From assembly GCA_026400935.1 (NCBI GenBank), contig JAPLNX010000113.1:1-46191 (forward strand): a DNA stretch of 46,191 bases, read 5' to 3'. This DNA comes from Planctomycetia bacterium (GTDB lineage: Bacteria; Planctomycetota; Planctomycetia; Planctomycetales; Planctomycetaceae). This document shows, one piece after another, positions 43,201 through 46,191 of this stretch. The notes under the pieces are model-generated. The model was not told the origin of the DNA. It did not search any database and was given only the letters and a program-made list of their open reading frames with translations. The position numbers were made by a program, and so were the translations under genes. Positions within the stretch are counted from its first letter, which is position 1. Each line of letters starts with the position of its first letter.

Positions 43201-44603
43201 CGCGATTACTGTCGCGGGTGCTGAGCGAATTGCGGCGCGAGTTGCTCGCTCCTCAAATGCCGCGAACGGATCTGTTCCACCGGAGCAGTGAGCTGTTCTG
43301 GAAAGAGAAAGCGGACGATTTCGCGCGAATGGCTGAACAAATTGCTGTGGAGAAAGTCAATGAAAGTGAGACGATCAAATCCGTCGTGAATTATCTGTGG
43401 GACGGACTCAATCGTCGTGAGGCGGCGATCAGATTGCTGAAAAAAGCTCATGGCCTGAAGCAGCTTGATGCCGATTGGCGAGCGAGATTGGTGTGGTACC
43501 TGAGTGCCGTTGATCGGTACGACGAGGCGATCGTGCTGATGCAGGCCTTGGTCAACGAGTTCCCCGATCGGCTCGACTTCCGTCCGCGATTGATGGAGAT
43601 GTATTTCCAAACGAAGCAAACCACGCGGTTGCTGACCGAGCTAGCAACTGCGGATGTCCTGTTGCATGCACGCGGTTGGAATGAAGCGGCGATGCGAACG
43701 TTGGCGGAAGCATGTCTCAACTGTGAGTTGTTCGAGCAGTCGGTCGGCTATTGGAAAGAAGCGATCGCCGCTCACGAGAAGTCTCAGCCGAATCGCGGCA
43801 TCGGCAACGGGACGCTGTCGCAGTATTACTCGAAGCAAGCACTCGCGTATGCCGGGCTGAAGGAGTATCCAAAAGCGGTCGATGCGGCGATCTCGGCAAT
43901 CGTGAGTTGGGGACCGAATCGAGAAGAACGCAAGAAGGCAATCAACGCGCTCGAAGCGGTGATGCAACAGTGCCCAGACCTCGACAGTCTGGCGAAGCAT
44001 TTGGATGCCGAAGCGAAACGCACGAAGTTGGAAAACCCGATCGCTCGCAAAGCACTCGGGCAAATCTTCGCCGAGCGAAGACAACACGCTCAAGCGGTCG
44101 TGCAATTGCGTCTGGCGATCGAGATTCAACCGAACGACATTGAGATTCACGACGCGCTGATTGCGAGTTTGGATGCCCTCGGCAACAAGCCGGCGGCGGT
44201 CGAACAGTTACTGGAATCGATCAAGCTCAACCGCCGCCACACCGCTCGTTTCAAATCAGCGGGGGAACGTTTCGCTCAACTGGAAGAAGCGACCGAAGCC
44301 GAGCGAGCCTTCACCAGTATCGTTGAAATGCTGCCGCTCGAAACGGAGAGTCATTCATTGCTGGCCGAAGTCCGCGAGTCACAAAACCGCTGGCTCGAAG
44401 CGATCACTCACTGGTACCGGGCGGTCGAGTACTGTTCGCTCGAACCCGAACCACTGCTGCGACTCGCCACCGCGCAGATTCATGAGAAGCAACGAGCGGA
44501 GGCAGACATCACGCTGCGAAAGCTCGAAATGAAGACGTGGGAACAACGCTTCGGCGATGTTGCTGGCCGCACGAGCGAGTTGAGAAAGAGACTCGCACCG
44601 TAG
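34287..44603 (+). CDS. Giant FecR/VIT/VWA/TPR membrane protein, likely sigma-factor regulator
   Basis: 3438 residues. A 70-residue cytoplasmic N-terminus (HDLRQLFAATDQETVTPDTE) is followed by one transmembrane helix (about 72-91). Outside: a LolA-like segment, a FecR-like strand region (about 334-395: LVILGPGALAEMI, LRLHSGEAEITVPEG), a VIT domain (about 468-620: VEADIVEKQRAREIYETILR), a VWA domain (from about 735, MIDAS DTSASMD, later YLGDGIVTTG), and ITPYTSLLVLE (about 1050). A second LolA-like segment lies near 1620-1690; from about 1750 to the end are TPR-like helices. ATG 34287 has GAGG 6 nt upstream; GTG 34275 is in frame. Coupling to the sigma gene suggests a transmembrane anti-sigma factor. 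Two palindromic elements lie in its frame (36760-36841, 42115-42216). No stop or frameshift was seen in 10.3 kb. Confidence 0.9.
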   Translation: MLPYNSADHDLRQLFAATDQETVTPDTECLAELRMLSTAEFISAGRMHAVEHDRAPILVSSQRDERPSNQRAWASVIAALALMATAWLFVWQRPREASLGDVLASVTNAYSVQMRIEVGDSSREVSVASGGRLRWNDSKQKYVVAREGRVWHVDELTNQAASQPSPFHVDGRLDLVSLLLNTSATDNELLTTDFGQSTNSVSKTSWRERPSWLAVRSIETLNRDGREFRRYRAELSGTRPRMRLEALADAADNSLQSLQLTQERDGRDERVSTVTVLAYNVPIDDRRFIVRDTLTEDGRIGKVTEHQGIVSLQPVVEVSELGHLGPSRRWTPICEETLLRSGDWLRTDTNGANAVAVKLVPDTLVILGPGALAEMISPTQLRLHSGEAEITVPEGQTFELLDQSVPTANELVSGKALATDDRSRSSQEPAVSAVPLTHVGPTGLTLQSGTHVFRVNTQRDIGQLTKLEHTPTWLLGFKGTLTQESLGSLIANIDGRNVPLSVGYHKVSVDIRDQIARTVIEESFVNHSATRTEGTFFFPLPADASISGFGMWIGNELVEADIVEKQRAREIYETILRERRDPGLLEWAGGNLFKARVFPIEAHSEKRVKITYTQVLPLRGKRYRYSYALQSDLLKQHPLRQLDIDVTVSSAVPLKSIKSPTHTTRDELTRQAGRVRFTAQNHTPTRDFEVVVETEPPPSDVVLIPHRRVDDGYFVLQFMPPGNDGDWDRELLQNGEPLSLLILADTSASMDESQRRTQAEFLASLLSSLSPRDTFNVAGCDVNCDWAFDSARAIEPEAVAKAREFVAKRRSLGWTDLGKAVDSAWRMGTLARRNDALGDEDKKATGKSAHPPTHVVYLGDGIVTTGAKTPEEFAMSLSRRVPDSSLPFHAVAIGSTYEWPVLKALGAIGGGSVRRLSGQGPAKAARELLVELASPGLRDVKVTLEGLRTAAVYPETLPNLPLGTQQIVLGRYLPENQKTEIKNQGSSASVIVTGTLNGKPVRLTAPVQLAEDESGNSFIPRLWARQHLDHLLEQGQSAAVQNDVIAMSEEFHIITPYTSLLVLENDADRQRFGVKRRFQMRDGEKFFAQGKENANYELVQQQIQKAQLWRQGLRTQMLGQLGSYGRDIPLQPSAASNSLQGLWGGEVDLLSRTNLGDVSSFLGRRPGVVRLNSIRNRYVLGALTDQNSDSDGDKFYESLWMDAKRFAEPTQLDFLSDGVSSSNGRTIKRWGYFAEPQLLGIQERLADESWELSFNGPVTSFGDEFVDEYRHSPSPVRLFARQATAIIMLQDSAEAFLRPTLNRQSGEYFGTRSWDASRFVNGAITDYRFDVSGGDTVMTSPDVSNMFMAYDWSRPRGTTPKYSQSINDGRAYIPLTSFSVMDSDALFGQSDMEAALSEFDSPHVVELNGWRSQGRLYRRSYGSQPVAPGGHALLGLFPALPYSFKTPANVKTPQEVAQAWQAARSKLRPKPRWWSDVAWDLAESLLRTKSLMTLEGGVELTRRSESFDVRWKASTSRSEQFEIYSPRGWLVRQHGDERATVVDWCVGEQISKFKSERGVWSRATDLGRVRTTNLVELVVPPLSLSDFSLGTNGNSLAEAFAGYRASVAEHGPERMLLTLQPVRDKELEVRVVIDTKRHLVVSIEHRNAGRVNVRMRFDEFVEVAGSWWATRIETWDADERLVSLTTQTVKGLSAEEVSQRINGELAGHERALLLHGSLESVAAAKRVLANADAVSPVAGISKPGDEGEAFAAYLLLAAHFANSQQWDRAFEHLDAAEKLAEGKAGFRWVRDALLNISRRHEALRQRLLAEATSLAKQMPDDVRQPGDLEALTNHVLNMASGIVEASEQLELIDLLKPVFERQEPRRQGLKAWRQLKFNALSNAGFTDEALALQELLATTYSHDVGLQQSYAQALYSYGEHDGAYAWIAKVLVPEAKWNQDEEWSLRQLVLGWLESEARFEEQVTLLDEWLKKNPQQGHEQLLKVLSRLERNERVRQLVSEWLNEGITAARQPGEIPVTVSIRAGTALNHFTQGFGWTSEGLDAKWEQPLSAAFNAFLRREDTVLLAVRIIGLKAYRNSKSGQKAEKEVAAFIKANIGTLKSSHISNLLSWIERRQILRDLRELVRQQFRKRWEVAVEPEDRDERANDLLSFMSRYAKRVEVLAFRRELLKTAHPEFYEQYALALFNALLETKTLDSDVEGELFALLSQLGPHPKSVIDPVESDIDGQRLLARINGLQRLLPLIENWRYDVRIKTLIPHPEKLAQKEQGEKQAQARREARIETYQRLSWELPNHRGPFADWLRYEQRLMDLDLNRELPRLVDECWKIVGAKAQPKVTSGGQRHVEHVLWLRHLGLLSGLVVRDDIDRKQATRLVAWLEEKVTAQPQQVAWKTRLQQMLLALDRPQPLVKHLTEWIKQAEASRSPSVDHRWHVSLAYLLAELGRLPEAIALFEQVEKANELPPTEYRVFATWYQAVDRRADYERALLKTYQTSDENQLSQALQQGLNPWRNAGHLPSELDPNVLRAFQAIFEKSVSPQNYVGVLQQYYQACHDFRLLSMLPDGVIGHTAAKAYPFVTSLQGVLSEIRDEATADELLARLAEVRLRSARVSDPAVGSDRKSPERDDAQGRPAVEAGGSVRRPATTAVDLRALDLLELQVERRAAELLNQPGPHIEKALAALRRAFDRQGWSRAEPRHYADMLAALGRISQPLLAAEQVRQMRALFEQATPATYDRLHIAWVLARRLWDDEHAAEVTSLLESALREYLAARDGRLNQQVNSIFTAYVSYLRQQQHFVASERAVREQLNVTKLPTQQRWLELQLFEVYQQALQENGTTSLGAGNELYRAFHKLLLSTIETPDAGHRTAVLNALMSLYRLGHAAKDFGDVRDDLRKFANGRFVELLKRNTNQYQPMIVTVAGTIHDVLGCREGIVFYLDRLDHEPEWLRQQNQQGWGNFARTIAQWRRECPDLGEIEPRLLSRVLSELRRELLAPQMPRTDLFHRSSELFWKEKADDFARMAEQIAVEKVNESETIKSVVNYLWDGLNRREAAIRLLKKAHGLKQLDADWRARLVWYLSAVDRYDEAIVLMQALVNEFPDRLDFRPRLMEMYFQTKQTTRLLTELATADVLLHARGWNEAAMRTLAEACLNCELFEQSVGYWKEAIAAHEKSQPNRGIGNGTLSQYYSKQALAYAGLKEYPKAVDAAISAIVSWGPNREERKKAINALEAVMQQCPDLDSLAKHLDAEAKRTKLENPIARKALGQIFAERRQHAQAVVQLRLAIEIQPNDIEIHDALIASLDALGNKPAAVEQLLESIKLNRRHTARFKSAGERFAQLEEATEAERAFTSIVEMLPLETESHSLLAEVRESQNRWLEAITHWYRAVEYCSLEPEPLLRLATAQIHEKQRAEADITLRKLEMKTWEQRFGDVAGRTSELRKRLAP
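36760..36841 (+). repeat. 82-bp palindromic element inside the VWA domain
   Basis: A perfect 25-bp inverted repeat: left arm 36760-36784 (begins GGAGGATGGGCACTCTTGCC), right arm 36817-36841, loop 32 nt. It is read through as WRMGTLARRNDALGDEDKKA followed by TGKSAHPP, a hydrophilic insert between the segment GKAVDSA and the strand THVVYLGDG, where VWA domains have a surface loop. A 25-bp perfect palindrome is far beyond chance in coding DNA. It looks like a MITE-like or REP-type hairpin unit that entered the gene. Confidence 0.85.
42115..42216 (+). repeat. 102-bp element with inverted ends inside the TPR region
   Basis: CCGCCGTTG (42115-42123) and CAACGGCGG (42208-42216) are perfect 9-bp inverted ends; inside lie GGTCTGACCG and CGGTCAGGAGACC. 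The length is 34 codons exactly, so the frame is kept. The right end is nearly identical to the intergenic copy at about 2293-2325 on the opposite strand. The encoded segment (about residues 2610-2643) is rich in Ser, Arg, Gly and Asp and unlike the helical TPR sequence on both sides. Confidence 0.75.
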
Positions 44604-44605
44604 AA

Positions 44606-44657
44606 CCAGTCTTTAAGCTCATTCGTCCCAAGTCTTGCGAACAGGCCTGGAGACTGG
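44606..44657. terminator. Inverted repeat between the convergent giant gene and membrane protein gene
   Basis: CCAGTCT (44606-44612) and AGACTGG (44651-44657) form 7-bp arms with a 38-nt spacer in the 56-bp gap between two convergent genes. It could serve as a two-way terminator; there is no strong U-tract. Confidence 0.4.
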
Positions 44658-44659
44658 CT

Positions 44660-45439
44660 CTACGATGGAGTCGGCATGGACGTTGGTTGTGATATTGGCG
44701 GTGTCGTTGACACCACTGGAGTCGCCTTCGCTTCGTCCGATTGAATGCGATCCAGCAGCATGATCTTTTGCCAAATACTGCGAGAGAGGCCGCTGGTCAG
44801 CGAAGTGATTTCATTGACGGCGTCGAGTGCAACTGAATCAGGAAACTCTTGCACGTAGATCGCGGCGGTCTTGCTGATCATGGAAAGCAGTTCGCTGCAA
44901 TAATCGAGGTAGCGACCTAGCTCGAACGAGGACATTGTGCGACGTGGCGAAGACGGAGTTGTCGGGCCTCCTTGCAGCAAACGCTCCGGGTCTTTCGTCA
45001 GTTGGTGCATATCGACAATGTGGGCCATCGAACGTAATTCGTGAATCGCGACCAGCGCCTTGCGTCGCTTCAGCCGCAACTCCCACGACGTAACGAACGC
45101 CACTGCCGCGCCGATGAAGACCATCGTCGCTAATGACGAGTCCACCGTCTGCACGAACTGATCCAGCTTCAACACGTCATCGCTAATCCGAATCTGCCGC
45201 ACGACCCAGCCGACCAACGCCAAGCTGCAACCAATCAGCAACCACTGCAACAACCTCAACGGGACATTAGGTTGGCCGATACGATGAGCACGATCGGTCG
45301 CTTCGCGCGCCATGATGACCAACTCATTCGCCACGTGACGCAGGTTGGCTTCCGGAAATCGTTCCACGATCCGCCGCTCCAGCCGGACAGCGGTTTCGAC
45401 AACTTGGTCAGATTGCAGACTTCGAAATCGTTTGGACAT
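44660..45439 (-). CDS. Membrane protein of unknown function
   Basis: 259 residues. A helical N-terminal region (SLQSDQVVETAVRLERRIVE, FPEANLRHVANELVIMAREA) precedes two transmembrane helices (about 64-84, LLQWLLIGCSLALVGWVV; about 105-120, ATMVFIGAAVAFVTS). Then comes a cytoplasmic helical tail (KALVAIHELRSMAHIVDMHQ, LGRYLDYCSELLSMISKTAA) ending in a Pro/Ser/Thr-rich stretch. I do not recognise a named family. ATG 45439 is taken as start; a GTG at 45448 overlaps the preceding gene's stop as GTGA and is equally possible, which implies translational coupling. Confidence 0.75.
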   Translation of the reverse strand: MSKRFRSLQSDQVVETAVRLERRIVERFPEANLRHVANELVIMAREATDRAHRIGQPNVPLRLLQWLLIGCSLALVGWVVRQIRISDDVLKLDQFVQTVDSSLATMVFIGAAVAFVTSWELRLKRRKALVAIHELRSMAHIVDMHQLTKDPERLLQGGPTTPSSPRRTMSSFELGRYLDYCSELLSMISKTAAIYVQEFPDSVALDAVNEITSLTSGLSRSIWQKIMLLDRIQSDEAKATPVVSTTPPISQPTSMPTPS

Positions 45440-45444
45440 AAAGA

Positions 45445-45672
45445 TCACTCAGTTATGGAATCAGCCGTGAGATCGTGTGGTGATGACGGCGATGTTGATG
45501 CGGGCGCGGACGGATTTGGCTCCACTCTTTGGAAACGACGGAGCTTGGTCAAAAAGTTCCAAAGCTGAAAGTACTCGTGCAAGCGTTGGTCGATCGCTGC
45601 GGGTAACATATCGACCACGACCGAACGCGACTCCCCTGTGGAGTCGGAATTAGTGTTTGATGGCAGGCTCAT
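45445..45672 (-). CDS. Small protein of unknown function
   Basis: 75 residues: a polar Ser-rich start, a central helical segment (DMLPAAIDQRLHEYFQLWNF, LTKLRRFQRVE) and a Pro/Ser-rich end. It overlaps the upstream nucleotidyltransferase-like gene by 23 bp and touches the downstream membrane protein gene, so it sits in a compact three-gene operon. That position makes it a likely real gene. No family recognised. Confidence 0.55.
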   Translation of the reverse strand: MSLPSNTNSDSTGESRSVVVDMLPAAIDQRLHEYFQLWNFLTKLRRFQRVEPNPSAPASTSPSSPHDLTADSITE

Positions 45673-46189
45673 TTGGAGCGAATCCTAATGTTGTCAGGTC
45701 AACAAGGTCTTGAGGTCTGCCGACAAGGCGTTTCATTTTGGCCAACCCTTTTGCAGAGACGACCGGCAGGCGTTGGTCTCGCCACGCAAAAATTTCACGG
45801 CTGACCCACAGCTCTTCGAGAATCGGAGCCACGATCAGCAAATCTAAGATCAACGAGTCTTGGCCAACAATCTTCGTGATTCGGAGAATGAAATGCTGCT
45901 GATTTCCTTGGCCAAATGGCATCTGGCCAGCGTCGAACTTGAAACCCAAGTCCAACGCAAGCAACGTCACGATCCGTTCGACACCTTGGGGTTGAACCAG
46001 CAAATCAACATCGGTCGTGAATCGCGGATGCCCGTGCAGCGAGAGAGCAATGCCCTGTTGTTTATAGCTAACTTTCTGGCAGAGTTTTAAAAATCTGGAA
46101 AGCGATCGCAAGGTCGTGCATTCGGCGGAGTCCAAGCCAGAATGGCAGCGGGCCTGGCGGGCGTTCGGTGGCACGGTTGTTGTATCCAC
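45650..46189 (-). CDS. Nucleotidyltransferase-like protein, N-terminus uncertain
   Basis: About 179 codons reaching the window edge. IALSLHGHPRFTTDVDLLVQ is the core of nucleotidyltransferase-fold proteins of the AbiEii/MNT kind, with the Asp-x-Asp metal-binding pair (DVD). It continues with RIVTLLALDLGFKFDAGQMP, DSLILDLLIVAP and RLPVVSAKGLAKMKRLVGRP, LVDLTTLGF. The segment before it (RFLKLCQKVSYKQQGIALSL) lacks the usual strand with a GG motif (such as RYLVIGG), so a short in-frame deletion may have removed it, and the first about 30 codons do not look like protein. The start at 46189 is only the first ATG in the window. Possibly degraded, or continuing beyond the edge. Confidence 0.6.
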   Translation of the reverse strand: MDTTTVPPNARQARCHSGLDSAECTTLRSLSRFLKLCQKVSYKQQGIALSLHGHPRFTTDVDLLVQPQGVERIVTLLALDLGFKFDAGQMPFGQGNQQHFILRITKIVGQDSLILDLLIVAPILEELWVSREIFAWRDQRLPVVSAKGLAKMKRLVGRPQDLVDLTTLGFAPNEPAIKH

Positions 46190-46191
46190 CA

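Overview
The window looks like chromosomal DNA from a planctomycete (Planctomycetota). Evidence: a DUF1559 protein with a pseudopilin N-terminus (25736-26932), a Tat-exported Gfo/Idh/MocA oxidoreductase, a squalene-cyclase-like toroid fused to a beta-helix, a SpoU/TrmH pair, an RND efflux adaptor remnant of the planctomycete type, and an ECF sigma factor followed by a giant FecR/VIT/VWA/TPR protein. I saw no rRNA, tRNA, CRISPR array or intact transposase.

Layout. 1-2180 (minus): a TPR protein cut by the window edge and a Tat-exported oxidoreductase. 2647-5729 (plus): a repeat-rich lipoprotein and a Wza-like polysaccharide export protein, translationally coupled. 5760-11410: a defence island. 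Remnants of a type I restriction system (hsdR at 5760-6287, hsdM at 10879-11410, both on minus and broken by stops and frameshifts) flank an intact module: a m5C DNA methyltransferase, a GHKL ATPase and a Rossmann-like protein in one tight minus-strand operon, facing an endonuclease III-family glycosylase on plus. 11694-19247: a secreted VOC protein, a membrane/TPR protein, a deoxyhypusine-synthase-like protein, an SGNH hydrolase and a PfkB kinase. 19314-31825: mostly housekeeping and secreted proteins (toroid/beta-helix protein, lactonase-type propeller, Obg, FabD-like protein, DUF1559 protein, QueC, membrane protein, LOG protein, STAS protein, two overlapping SpoU methyltransferases). 32049-33501: a collapsed heavy-metal RND efflux locus. 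33586-44603: ECF sigma factor and a 3438-residue membrane-anchored protein. 44660-46189 (minus): membrane protein, small protein and a nucleotidyltransferase-like protein.

The most interesting parts are these. First, the methyltransferase/GHKL ATPase/Rossmann protein/glycosylase module sits where hsdS and the neighbouring parts of hsdM and hsdR would have been. It has no recognisable restriction nuclease other than, possibly, the glycosylase/AP lyase. Second, the giant ORF carries at least two palindromic repeat elements inside its reading frame: a 25-bp perfect inverted repeat in the VWA domain, and a 102-bp element with 9-bp inverted ends in the TPR region. A related copy of the second lies between genes at about 2293-2390. 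This suggests small mobile hairpin elements being turned into protein sequence.

All family assignments come from reading motifs by eye. No database search was run. Starts were chosen by conserved N-termini and visible Shine-Dalgarno sequences.
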